A stretch of 64,000 nucleotides of DNA from Euclidia mi (Eukaryota > Arthropoda > Insecta > Lepidoptera > Erebidae), in the NCBI GenBank assembly GCA_944739405.2, contig OX123197.2, forward strand, positions 55,838,047 through 55,902,046, in the 5' to 3' direction. The notes below the pieces were generated by a model, which was given only the letters and a program-made list of their open reading frames with translations, had not been told where the DNA came from and did not search any database. The position numbers were made by a program, and so were the translations under genes. How positions within the stretch are numbered: the first letter of the stretch is position 1; each line of letters begins with the position of its first letter. Shown piece by piece: positions 9,450 to 19,747 of this stretch.

Positions 9450-11976
9450 TCTCCTATAAAATAATTTAATCTAATCAAGTTTCTGAGATAACTACTAATT
9501 TTCATTATGGGAACTAAATTACACATTAAATAATTAATTTAGTTACTTAATGTAATTATTAATTTAGTGGTATTCAGAAAATGAATGAGTCGTCTGTAAG
9601 GTACGTTGTCACACACCTGCATTTATGAAATGTCTTTGAAACGAATTTTATAACTTATATATAGTAACAAAGAGTCGAAATACGCGCAAATTTGTCACTC
9701 AATAAATACAGTCATTGGTCTTTTTATATTTCCATTCCAATGACCATTCTAGTTCCAATAATCAGATTAATGTCACACCTAAATAACCTTAGAAAGTACG
9801 TTCCAAGTGAACTGAAATATATTCGTTGATCGATTGCCTATCCAAGTCTGTGAACTGGGTCGTTCCTGGTTTACTTATAGTTCCCTTAATGAACTAAGTT
9901 GGGCCATCGGCCACCCTTCCCTTCCTTGGCCGTTTCCCAAGTCTTGGACAGTTCGAAAAATTTCAAGCTTGAAATGCTATCAACTTTTGTTGGCACTTAA
10001 AGTAATGTGAGGTCTTCTTTTTAATTGTTTGTCATTTTTCATTGTTAGTCCTAAATGTATTTAGATTAGTTTTCTCGTAGTTAGGTACAAAATTTACATA
10101 CTGATCTGCAGTTGAATGATAATTCTGCGCTATATTTTTCACTATGGTTGCTAGAGATCTATTTATGGGAGTCTTTTTTGTATACATAACCATAGGTTCT
10201 TAATATGTACATATAGTTTGTTAATAGTATTAATATTTCCATATAGTTTGTTAAAAGTCGTTATGGCTACGATCCTATTTCTGCCAAAGGAAATCTTAGA
10301 ATGAAATCTAATTTAATGTTTCTAATAATATTTATGTATTCATAAGTATATATCCGTGTAAGTTTATGAATTATATCGTTATCGTGGTAAAGTCTAGTTT
10401 TAGATAAAATTTCTGTGTATATATCGATATTAGTATTAATTAAAGAAATTGGCCTATCTGCAAAACGTCGTATAGTAGGACAAATCCAACTATTGACTTA
10501 CAATGATATTGTGAAGCAGCTCAGAAGACGCTTAATTCCAATAGTGGGCAGCAAAAATCTGTAAAGGAAGTTGAAGTAAGATATATCTATCTATACTGAA
10601 AATTTTGAGGATTTATACATAACTTATTAGCTATAGGCGTGATATTATAAGCATGATAGAACGTGTTTTAATTAAGTCCCAACTATGAACGTTTGGAATA
10701 CCGTAACGGAATACTTGTAATCCTCTTTAGGTTGTATCGATAGATTGCCAGCCCTGTAGTTTTAATTATGCCACGGCGTTTTAAACCTTATCAGGAACAT
10801 CTAAATTCCCTTTGATTTCAATTAATGAGTTGTGGCAGTATTTAGTAATCGTAACATTGAAACGTGATTGAATCTGATTTTAAAAACGTATTTTTACAAA
10901 GAATTTCGTTCAAACGATTTCTATTTATTTTTATAAAACTTCCATCACAAGCGAAACCTTGAAGTGCCGTCGGTACAGTTAAATACTATGGAATCATTTT
11001 GTACTGCTTAAACTGACAGGAAACCATTAGAACACAGGCAGATTGATTAAAGTACAAAATAAAAATCTGATCAAATTTAATAATAAGCACAAAAAAGAAA
11101 ATAATTTTGTTATAAATTATAAGAATGTTACCTTGCAGCCGCTGGTCTCCTTTGCCAAATTTATTCAGACTAAAATTACCATTGTTAAACAAACGTGGAA
11201 CCAAACTGCCGCCATTTTGAAGAACTTCGAATAACAATTCTAAATTGATGGCAAACTCATGGCATAGAGATTACACTTAAATTTATGTCTGCTATGGGGT
11301 CGGAATTACAGTATCGGTGGCAAGCTTATAAAGGCACTTTCTCGATCACTGCCCAAACTATATTGCAAACTAATACAGATTTTCCACCGAGCATATTTAA
11401 CGTCCAGATCAGTAGTTATCATTAAAATCTCACTTTGAACGCGACCCAAACGCACCCCTGGTTTATAGTAGCTCTCTACGTAATGACCACGCTAAGCGGC
11501 CATTGGAGTCTATTCCTATTGAATAAAATGATTAGGTTCACCCGTGGTATCCGGGACAGGTCTTTTTCAACAGTTTAATGGATAAATACAGGATCGACCG
11601 CATTTTTTTCTTCTGCAACTACAGTGGTTATTCAACTGAAATAATTTATGTGGATTCAAGTAGCTCTTTATATTTCCTTTTTATTGATGCAAGTACCCCC
11701 ATAAAGATGTATATTAAAGTGCTTCGGAATCCTTGAGCATTGAATTGGTCATTATCAATAGGGATGTATTCTTAGTGGATGAAAAGATGTATGTACCTAC
11801 AAGGATTTTTATGTTGGTTTGTTTTGTATGTTTACTTTATTGGATATGGTCCAAGTTATTGGGTTTTTGGATGAGGTTTATCTTTTAAATGTAAACATAT
11901 ATTTCAAAGTAGAGATAAAGGGAAGATAGAAGTACCATTCTCTGTGGATTTAGGTTAACAGGTCAGCCATTATGAT
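9450..11976. other. No recognisable gene, AT-rich
   Basis: About 2.5 kb of AT-rich sequence with no frame above 85 residues that resembles a protein, no repeat I recognise, and no tRNA-like box pair. Short frames around 10986-11237 overlap on both strands and look random. Probably intron or upstream non-coding DNA. Confidence 0.5.
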
Positions 11977-12539
11977 TGGTTCGGCGATACACCGAAACCG
12001 TAGGTTCTAGGCGACTTGGAGAAGGAAATGGACTGTATACAAAGGATAGCGGGTTTTTAGTCGCCTAGGATTGGATACGGGAAGAGGATGTGGAAAAGGA
12101 TTGTGAGTGGGTATAGGATATTCTAATGATGAGGGGCACTTACCTTGTACAGCAATCTTCTTCTTCTCAGAAGGGCAGTCTCCTGGTGGTTTCGTGATAC
12201 AGCTGCTTGATTCACTACACTACACAAACACTTCCACTTGCGAGCGGTTTTATAAGCGGTAATAATTATAGCGTGAGCGGCGCGGTGCGATAAGGTACGG
12301 CGGACGCGTATATAGCGAATCGAATGTTCTCGAAAAGTTCTGGACTGTCTCTCGCGTCGACGTTTCGCGGCGACCAATCCGAGAAAGGCGTGCCCCTTCT
12401 TGGGGATGGGATAGAGAGGGATAGAAACAAAAGGCATCGCTCGCATTGGCCAAGCAGCGACCAACCATTGACGTTGATGCGATTAGTTACAGATAGGAAG
12501 GTAGATGGCGCTACCAATGATAATATCGCTTTATGTACA
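11977..12539 (-). mobile_element. Solo LTR of the BEL/Pao element family
   Basis: A 563 bp segment beginning TGGTTCGGCG and ending TGTACA on the + strand. It is clearly homologous over its whole length to the 564 bp LTR at 39444-40007. Shared blocks include the ACACCGAAACCG start, GTGAGTGGGTATAG near 12105, CACTACACAAACACTT, and GTAGATGGCGCTACCAATG near the end. TG/CA termini fit an LTR on the minus strand. No internal BEL sequence or tRNA primer site lies beside it. I saw no flanking 5 bp duplication, so it is an old solo LTR or one side is rearranged. Confidence 0.7.
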
Positions 12540-12629
12540 GGGACGCGCGTTTATGTCTCCAGAGGGTAGGCATGGATGTAAAATAATAAGTAAATAATAT
12601 AAGGCTTGTATGTAGCTACTAGTAATACT

Positions 12630-13240
12630 CATTCCGATAAATTTATTGACCAATCAAACTAGAAGCGCGCCATTCACGATCGCCTTTTTACTTCAATTGA
12701 CTTCAATGTGTAACGGGTTCTAAAATCAAACGAAGAAGAGGTTCTCACTTCCTATGCACGAGTATGACCGACCAATGCTATAACGCTGTTCCCTCCGGTA
12801 GTGTGCAGGGCAGGCTGTTCGAAGGGCTGCGCGTAGAGGGGCAGATCCTCGCAGACTGTTGGCTTCAGCTGGCAGGCGTCGGCGGTGTGTGTGCGATGAG
12901 CAGGGCAGGGCCAAACTCGTCGGCAGAGGTGTCGTCGAAGACGGTGCAGGGAAGTGTAGAGAAGAATAGAGCTAGGGTAGCGTGGCCCGGAGCTTCAAGG
13001 TGGACCTGAAACTTGAAGGAAAGCAGCATTAGGAGAGCCACAACCAATAGAGTCAGGCAGGCGTAAATGTAGTAACTTACCCACAGTTGGGACCAGGATA
13101 CACCTATGACGTAGACGTAGCACGTAAATCAGATAGGGTGACGATAAGTATCGGTGCCGGCCTCTCTGATCTGCCGGTCTGATGGAGAGCTGTGGTATAT
13201 AAAGAGGCTCCTTTATATACCACAGCTCTCCATCAGAGTT
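12630..13240 (-). other. GC-rich candidate short transcription unit (non-coding?)
   Basis: On the minus strand a TATATAAAG box (about 13211-13219) precedes a GTAAGT donor at 13080-13075. A CTAAT branch-like site and a pyrimidine run then lead to a TTTCAG acceptor at 13007-13006, giving a 75 nt intron, and AATAAA follows at 12647-12642. The implied exons contain no useful ATG frame, so the product would be non-coding. The segment is far more GC-rich than its surroundings. A + strand frame at 12764-13009 (81 residues) resembles nothing I know. All of this is inference from signals. Confidence 0.3.
13179..13236. repeat. Perfect 26 bp inverted repeat, 6 nt loop, containing TATA boxes
   Basis: Arms 13179-13204 and 13211-13236 are exact complements around the loop AGGCTC. 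Each arm carries GGTATATAAAG reading inward, so a TATA-like box faces both directions. The perfect match suggests a recent foldback or template-switch event. Confidence 0.9.
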
Positions 13241-13650
13241 GGTGTCGGTGTATTACCATATAACGACCACGGACGATGGCCTTCTCTGATTGGCCGAGCG
13301 TATGGACGGTATTATGACGCATATTCGGTAGGTACCGGACATACGTCACAAATGTATTGACTTTAAAAATGCACTTAAAATCTCAGCAACACTTTGTGCC
13401 TTAGAATGCAAATACTTTATTTATATAATGGTTTCTTAAAATAAAAAACGCAGTACTCCAGTAAACCTAAGTGTCCTGGAACTCACTACGAATTCAATCA
13501 TAAATGCGAGGGAAGGTAAGAAAATCAATTTCAGCTTACCGTAGCAAGACGGCCAGCAAAAATAAATAAAACTGTCTATTTTGTTGCGAATTTAAAAATA
13601 GCTTTAAAGTAGAGCAAAATGGAATTTGAACATGCCATGTTATCTTTCAA

Positions 13651-13856
13651 CTAGAAGACGCCAGCAGCTACGCCTGCAATTTTTTTAATTTACCCCTTTT
13701 GGCCGATCTCTTGGGAATTTCGGGAAAACCCTTCTTAGTGCACTCCTACGGTCCCCAAGGAACATTCATGCCAAATTTGAGCTTCCTGCGCCAAATAGTT
13801 TCGGCTGTAGCGTGTCTGTCAGTCAGTAAGTAACGCAAGGATTTTATATATTAAGA
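13651..13856 (-). mobile_element. Non-autonomous mini-Helitron, copy 1
   Basis: 206 bp starting CTAGAAGACGCC and ending TATTAAGA on the + strand, inserted between A and T. Read on the minus strand it starts TC and ends CTAG, the Helitron hallmarks. No TIR and no target duplication are seen, as expected. The body (GTCCCCAAGGAAC, TTTCGGCTGTAGCGTGTC) recurs at 56137-56342 and partly at 48679-48855. It has no coding capacity. Confidence 0.75.
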
Positions 13857-14304
13857 TAATATATTTCTGTTTGAGACTTTGCTGATAGAGTAACTGTGGT
13901 ACTGAGAATTTTGTAGCAGGAAAGCTTCTTCTTCTCAAAACTCAGAAAGTAATAGCAGTATGATTGATGTAATTATTTTACTGATCTGTTTTTGATATAA
14001 ATAGGATACTTAAAACTAAGGTTCTTTGAAACAGGAAATATGTTTCCTGAAATGAAGCGATCATGGTACAAAATCTGTACCATATTTGTAGATAAATATA
14101 TGCATACCAGCCGATGAAGTAAGCTTAGGCTACGGCATTTTTACTTGCATGCATAATTATTTTTTGTATTACCACGCTAGATAATTATTACCTAATATAC
14201 TTTCCTGACGTATCAACCAATTACCATCAGCCATGGTTGCAGAGAGACTCAGAATTTATGTCATGTCAACCGATACAACAGGGTAAAAATTTCTCCTAAG
14301 AAAT

Positions 14305-14392
14305 CATGGCGAAATGTGGGTGTAATATTACACCTCTGCCTACCCCTTCAGGGATACAGGCGTGAGTCTATAAATAAATAAATAAAAACATC
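14305..14392 (+). mobile_element. SINE family B, 3' fragment
   Basis: The 3' part of a SINE family: GAAATGTGGGTGTAATATTACACC, then CTCTGCCTACCCCTTC, ACAGGCGTGAGTCTAT and a (AAAT)n tail. Related copies are at 24630-24898, 27285-27350 and 42195-42460. The tRNA-derived head is missing here. Confidence 0.65.
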
Positions 14393-15565
14393 TCCAGTAA
14401 TTTAGTCCAAAGGGTAGCCATCTACAGAAAAACGAATGATTTATACAAAGGTAGGGTGGTGTAGACTTGCATTCTTGCCTTCATAGTGTAATAAAAAATA
14501 ATCTATTACGAAACAAAATTGGTAACTTTGTGTTAGTCACGCGAAGATATTGATCGGCACTTTGAAAGTGATATTTAATTAATACTGTTGTGTAGTTAAA
14601 GCTGACTTGAAAAGTCAACGTTAACACTTTTTAGTTAATGGTGCTTTGAAACTTTCCTAATAGAAGTTTATTAAAGTCAAATGATATCATATTTAATATC
14701 TTTAAGAATTTGATTTAAGGCCTTTGATATTATACTTGGCAACATCTAGTGGTGCTGATACATCTGAGCATTAACTTGTAATAGAACAGCGAGTATTCGC
14801 AGTTGTTTGTTTTGTCGAACTGTACAACGAACAGAGCCGAACATTGCTACAAACATTTTACGATCTTTCTAGAACACTCTAATCAGCAAAAACATCAAAG
14901 CAAATCTGTCAATTCTCTAGAATGCTCGCCAGAACGTTCGTAAGATTGCTCGCTAAAACACACTCGTTTATTTTTCTGTTTTGCAACATTCGCGAGGATG
15001 CTCATTATTGGTGAATAGTCGAATGTATCACCACCATTAGACATATTATATAATTTTAGATATATTATTATGTGACATAAAGATTAACAGTTAAATCGAA
15101 TATAATATTAGACTCGCTTGCTTACTTGATTAGTAGTATTTAAACGAGTGACGGTAAATTAAAGTTTTGAGTGACAAAAATAATTAATTTGGGTTATAGA
15201 ATTACTAAGTGAGCGACTGACTGCGAGTGATGAGAAATCAACAGAACAGCAACTTACAAATATTAATTTGAATTACTTAAAATACAAAATGAGAAGCTTC
15301 TTAATATTTGAGCGACCTAATATTTATTTGAGTGCCAACGTTACGTCCTGCATTTTTTTCAATATTTGTCAAATTATTTATTTATACTGAGCGGCATTTA
15401 TCTTAAGTGAATTGTTTCGTAATAGAAAAACCACATTAAAAATAGTAAATAAGACGCATAAGTCCTTTAAGCCAAGTTGACAGAGTCCTGCTTGGCAGGG
15501 CTCCTATTTTTGGGTACAGGGTCACAAGGAAACGTAACGTAACCACAGTAATAAGCTTATTCGTG
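14393..15565. other. No recognisable gene
   Basis: AT-rich DNA with no supported frame. A few AGAACGTTC / AGAATGCTCGC-like motifs near 14870-15010 repeat loosely, but I could not tie them to a family. Confidence 0.4.
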
Positions 15566-15568
15566 AGG

Positions 15569-15785
15569 TAGCGATAGTAGAGTGGAGATACTAACATACT
15601 GCTATGTACATGGTCTCTGGTTCAAAATCGTGGCGCACTCTACAGATCTTTTGAACTTCAGTGCTCATTATATACCTAGCATATTAATTGCTTATTAACG
15701 GTGAAGAAATTATCGTGAGGCAACTTACATGTCTGAGAGTTCTCCATAATATTTTGAGAAATATTATGTGTCGAAAAATAAGAAC
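15569..15785 (+). mobile_element. SINE family A, degenerate
   Basis: A tRNA-like head (GCGATAGTAGAGTGGAGA, B-box GGTTCAAAATC at about 15619) is followed by the body motifs TTAACGGTGAAG and CATGTCTGAGAGTTCTC, which are also present in the better copy at 62856-63155. Degenerate, and its 3' end is lost. Confidence 0.6.
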
Positions 15786-16114
15786 AAAACAAACAAAAGG
15801 ACACAAATTTAGTTACTAAAACATTATAAATGTTTATATCTGCCTATAAAAATATACGTTTATATCTGCCTACCCCATTGAGAAAACACACATGCTTCAC
15901 TGAAACCAAAACTGTAACAAGGAATATTTTAGTAAATATAGGTTCGCGTTTGACCACTATCATGCTTTATGGTAAGCAATGATGCGATCTAGGATGTAGC
16001 ACGCTTACCTAGAAGATGCCTATTCACTCGCGTCTTGAAGACACCCAAATCGTACTGATCGGGAAACACAGATTCTGGCAGGGAGTTCCATTGTTTTGCA
16101 GCGAGCATGATGAA

Positions 16115-16981
16115 TTAGGAAGCAAAACGTTTTTTACGTATGGTTGGAATATCGACCTTGTACCGATGGCGCTGGGCAGTGCGTCTGGTTGTTCGATAGT
16201 GGAAAGGGGATGAGGGGATTAAATCGTGCAGTTTCGCTGCACACTCTCCAAAATGTATACGGTAAAATACCAATAAAGCAGCAACTCGTCGTCGGTGTTC
16301 GGGGCTTTGAAGTTTTGAGGTAACTTCTTCATCACCAATGAGCCTCCTGGCTTTTCCCTCTATTGAGTCAAGTGTCTCAAGCTGGTATTTGGCCGATCCA
16401 TCCCAGAGATGAGAACAATACTCCATACAGGATCGGACTTGTGCTTGGTAAAGACTTAGCAGTTGTCCCGGCGTGAAGTATCGTCTCACTTTGGCCAATA
16501 CTCCAAGCTTTTTTGACGCAGTTGCAGCTTTCGACTCAATAAATGAGCCAAAATTGAGAGTTGGGGTGAGTGTAATACCAAGAAGCTCAAGATGGTCAGC
16601 TATTGGCACAGATACATTCCGGAAAGTTGGAGACATTTTGAACGCACTACGTTTAGAAGAAAACAGACACGCCTGGGTTTTTGTTGCATTAAACTTGACC
16701 AGGTTGGCATCTCCCCATTGGGAAACTGCCACGTTCAAGCGCTTAACCATATCTTCCCTAAGCTCTTCTGTTTGTGCGCCACTAGCTCGAGCATTGGACG
16801 TGTAACTCTCTATGATCGTTGTATCGTCTGCATATCCTAAAGTCCCCGGTATAAGCATATCGTTGATATGCATCAGGAACAGCGTTGCAGAGAGTACAGA
16901 CCCTTGAGGAACTCCAGCATTAACTGTCATGTGGTTGGACGTGCAGCCGTCAATGACTACTTGAATCGATCGGTCTTTCAA
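16115..16981 (-). pseudogene. LINE family A reverse transcriptase, palm to C-terminus
   Basis: A 288-residue frame with A-G-V-P-Q-G-S-V-L-S near residue 23 and G-Y-A-D-D-T-T-I-I as the catalytic box near 49. L-G-I-T-L follows in the thumb, then Y-Q-A-Q-V-R-S-C-M-E-Y-C and H-L-W-D-G. The C-terminal H-Y-R-T-T-R-R region is typical of LINE ORF2 in insects. The frame continues with breaks to about 15987. The preceding fingers (S-L-D-I-S-K-A-F-D-R-V-W) are readable at about 17090-17050 in a broken frame. Confidence 0.85.
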
Positions 16982-17295
16982 AAAGTCTGATATCCAAGCA
17001 CAGAGTCAAGTGGGTAGACCAAAAGATGGAAGCTTGCTGATAAGGCTGTCGTGCCAGACCCTATCGAATGCCTTCGAGATATCAAGAGAGACTGCAAGAG
17101 ACTCTCCGTGATTCTCGATAGCTTTGCTCTAGATATGCGTAGTATATGCTAGAAGATCCCCAGTGGATCGGTTTCGGCGAAACCCGTATTCTCGATCACT
17201 GAGGAGATCATTCGCTTCTAGATATGTAAGGAGCCGGTTGTTTAGTACACGTTCCATGCTCTTGCAGAGTATGGATGTGACTGAGATAGGCCTAT

Positions 17296-17745
17296 TAAAA
17301 TAAATAAAATAAATAAATAAAATCTTTATTTGCATAAAATCTTTACATCAAAACTTATGAAGCCTCTCACTTCTGAGCTAGGTATTGGCTACCTGTGTTA
17401 CAGAAGTCAGTACCTTCTCACATGTATGGACACAAAAATATTTTATGCTAGCACTTACTCACTTATATTGCTAACTGACTACACTTATATTACTGACTTA
17501 GACACACATAGTATATCGTACGCAAAAGCTGAAAGTCGGCAACAAACCTAAGTTTTTTAAAGATCCACGTTAATTTTCTGACGCGCGATGTCATCGACTC
17601 GATATGAGGCTGCCAGGACAGCTCGTCATCTACTAAAACACCCAGATATTTGACGTTTTTGGATGCAGAAATGGACGGACATGAACAAATATTGTCATAT
17701 GGAAAATTACATAAATGACTTTTAATTATTAAATTTGATGGTTTA
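17296..17745 (-). mobile_element. LINE family B 3' end nested in LINE A
   Basis: On the minus strand this reads K-Y-L-G-V-L-V-D-D-E-L-S-W (RT thumb motif), then W-I-F-K-K-L-R and a stop, a short 3' UTR and an (AAATA)n-like tail at 17300-17325. It interrupts the RT of LINE A. The flanks share only AATA or so, so the duplication is short or eroded. Strongly 5' truncated. The ORF 18332-17490 is a chance fusion of the two LINEs. Confidence 0.8.
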
Positions 17746-18376
17746 TTGGACGGGTCGGCTTGACTACCTTTTTTGGGCACAGGTTGCACGTTGGCTAGCT
17801 TCCACAACCTTGGTACTTTGCCAGTGCTTAGGGAAACGCGGAATAGGCGTGTCAGTACTGGTGCAATTTCAGGTGCACAGGTTTTAAGCACTATGGCTGG
17901 AATACCATCGGGACCACTTGCTTTATTCACATCTAGCTGTTGAAGTGTTTTCCGAACCTCCGTCTGACGAATGCCTGTGTCCGACATTCGAATCCCGCAG
18001 AATTGTAGACTTGGAGGTATTTCGCCTGCTGCAATTAGATGTGAAGATGCCGCGCAACCCATGCTAGGTAGGTCTCTTGTTTCAGCATTACAGTGCGTCC
18101 ACATTCGGCACCAAACCACTTTTGAGCTTTGCTTGTTACTGGTGCATCCGAAAATGGGATAAAATATTCCATTCCTTGACGCAACACATCCGTAACAGCA
18201 TTTGCGCAGGCTGAAGGATCGCCTGAAGAGAAGCATACAGGCTGCCAAGGATATGATGCAAAAATAATATAACCGCGGGCAGTCATCAGGACTACACGTA
18301 CTTTGAGTTATAGCTTTTGCATATATCGTCAACCTTTTCTCAGATCGAACTTAGTCGTACTTCAAAACCATTAAAT

Positions 18377-19279
18377 ATGAAATGTGACATCTGTAAAAAC
18401 CAATTTACGAATGGAGTTCAGTGCGGTGGTTGCGGAAAGAACCTCGATTTCGGGTGTGCAAACATTACCGAATCAGGGTGGAAAAGACTCGGAACAGAAC
18501 GCAGATCAGCGTGGAAGTGCCCAACATGCAGAGAGCCATCACCTGCCAAGGAGGACGTCACTCTTGAAAGCCTTATGAAAGAGATTCTGGAAATGAAGGT
18601 GCAGCTAGCTAGTATACCTAAGTTATCAGAAGATATTAAGTGTATGAGAAGCGAAATTCAGGATCTGAAGTCCTCATGCCAATTCGTAAGTGAAAAGATG
18701 GACGAGTTCAATGATAGGATTATCAGCGCGGAAAAAACCATAGCCGTAATGGAGAGCAAGTGGGCAACTTTGGAGACCGAGGTGAAACAACTTCGTATAC
18801 ATACTTCCAACGCAGAGCAAAGATCTCGGCTAAACAATGTAGAGATCAAAGGAATACCCCAAGAAAAGAATGAAAACCTTTTCAAAATATTAGACAACAT
18901 TAGTACGAAGATTGGTTACGAAATAACAAGATCACAAGTTAACTACATCTCAAGAATTCCTTCACATAACCCCAAAGAAAAGCCAATAATACTCAGTTTC
19001 CTAAATAGATATATAAAAGAAGATTTTGTGGCAGCCGCTCGCGCCCAAAAAGTTCTCAAAGCTGAAGATCTAGGCTATAAAAATTCCCCGCAGAGAATAT
19101 ATGTAAATGATCATTTGAGTGCGGATACTAAAATGCTGCTGAACAAGGCGAAAGAAGTTGCTAAGCAAAATAACTACAGCTACATATGGGTGAAGTACGG
19201 CAAGATCCACGCACGTAAGAACGATTCATCTCGCATAATAATCATTAATAAGACCGAGGATTTAAACCGTTTTGTTTAG
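18377..19279 (+). CDS. LINE family G ORF1: PHD-like finger, coiled coil, RNA-binding tail
   Basis: About 300 residues. I start at the ATG at 18377 because the first zinc ligands follow at once (M-K-C-D-I-C-K). Cys pairs at about residues 3/6, 17/20 and 49/52 with another Cys near 28 form a PHD-like finger. Residues ~60-150 form a heptad-rich coiled coil. The C-terminal part (I-K-G-I-P, R-I-Y-V-N-D-H-L) resembles the RNA-binding/CTD module of LINE ORF1 proteins. ORF1p coats element RNA and acts as a chaperone for target-primed reverse transcription. The frame is intact. The longer frame to 18317 lies in upstream sequence. Confidence 0.85.
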   Translation: MKCDICKNQFTNGVQCGGCGKNLDFGCANITESGWKRLGTERRSAWKCPTCREPSPAKEDVTLESLMKEILEMKVQLASIPKLSEDIKCMRSEIQDLKSSCQFVSEKMDEFNDRIISAEKTIAVMESKWATLETEVKQLRIHTSNAEQRSRLNNVEIKGIPQEKNENLFKILDNISTKIGYEITRSQVNYISRIPSHNPKEKPIILSFLNRYIKEDFVAAARAQKVLKAEDLGYKNSPQRIYVNDHLSADTKMLLNKAKEVAKQNNYSYIWVKYGKIHARKNDSSRIIIINKTEDLNRFV

Positions 19280-19747
19280 TTATTTGCATACTAAGTCTAA
19301 TTATATACTACTGTTACAATTTACACGTATGCATAAAATTTATGTTTATTTACCATTTTGCCAGATTGAACCACTTACATGGTCACAATCAGTCTTACGA
19401 TATCACTTGTAAAAGGTTGAGCATGCCTGCTTCATCGGATGAAACATTACCCTACGCTAACTATTGCACTGGTGAATCTGTTCAATGCGTAGTAAAAAAT
19501 CAGCACCATATAGTTATCTCGCTCGCGCACATGCGCGCGATATCACACTTTAACAAATGGAGTGAAAGGTCTAATCGAATGTCCTTTCTATTGAGTCACT
19601 CGTTCGCTATTATTTTATTGGGTAATTATATTACAAGAGCTTTAGTTTACCTGCGTATTTGTATATTTGTGGATGCTACTGTTCGTGTTCAATATTTTTA
19701 TTTAGTTAAATCGTTACTTAAACTGTGGATACAATTGGACTTGAATA
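19280..19747 (+). other. Inter-ORF spacer of LINE family G
   Basis: About 470 bp between the two ORFs. A 138-residue frame (19342-19758) overlaps the ORF2 start but resembles nothing known. A CGCGCGCACATGCGCGCG-like palindrome lies near 19525. It may hold the signal for ORF2 translation, but nothing proves it. Confidence 0.4.

Larger units (their letters stand above)
15940..18310 (-). mobile_element. LINE family A (Jockey/CR1 superclade), interrupted by another LINE
   Basis: Minus strand. The endonuclease-RT linker lies at 18290-17745, RT fingers at 17296-17129, RT palm/thumb at 16981-16115, and the C-terminus runs to about 15987. A short 3' UTR (GCTTACCAT...GTGGTCAAACGC) ends near 15940. 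The 5' half (ORF1, most of the endonuclease) is missing. A foreign LINE tail sits at 17296-17745, exactly between P-S-N and R-P-I-S of the RT. Clade assignment is left open. Confidence 0.8.

Noticed and set aside
12123..12569. Several 70-110 residue frames on both strands
   Set aside because: They fall inside a BEL solo LTR; LTRs of this family do not code.
12865..13047. Minus frame with a hydrophobic start resembling a signal peptide
   Set aside because: It does not begin with ATG (TTG start) and its beginning lies in the inferred 75 nt intron.
17490..18332. 280-residue minus frame as one protein
   Set aside because: It joins family A and family B LINE sequences by chance across an insertion boundary.
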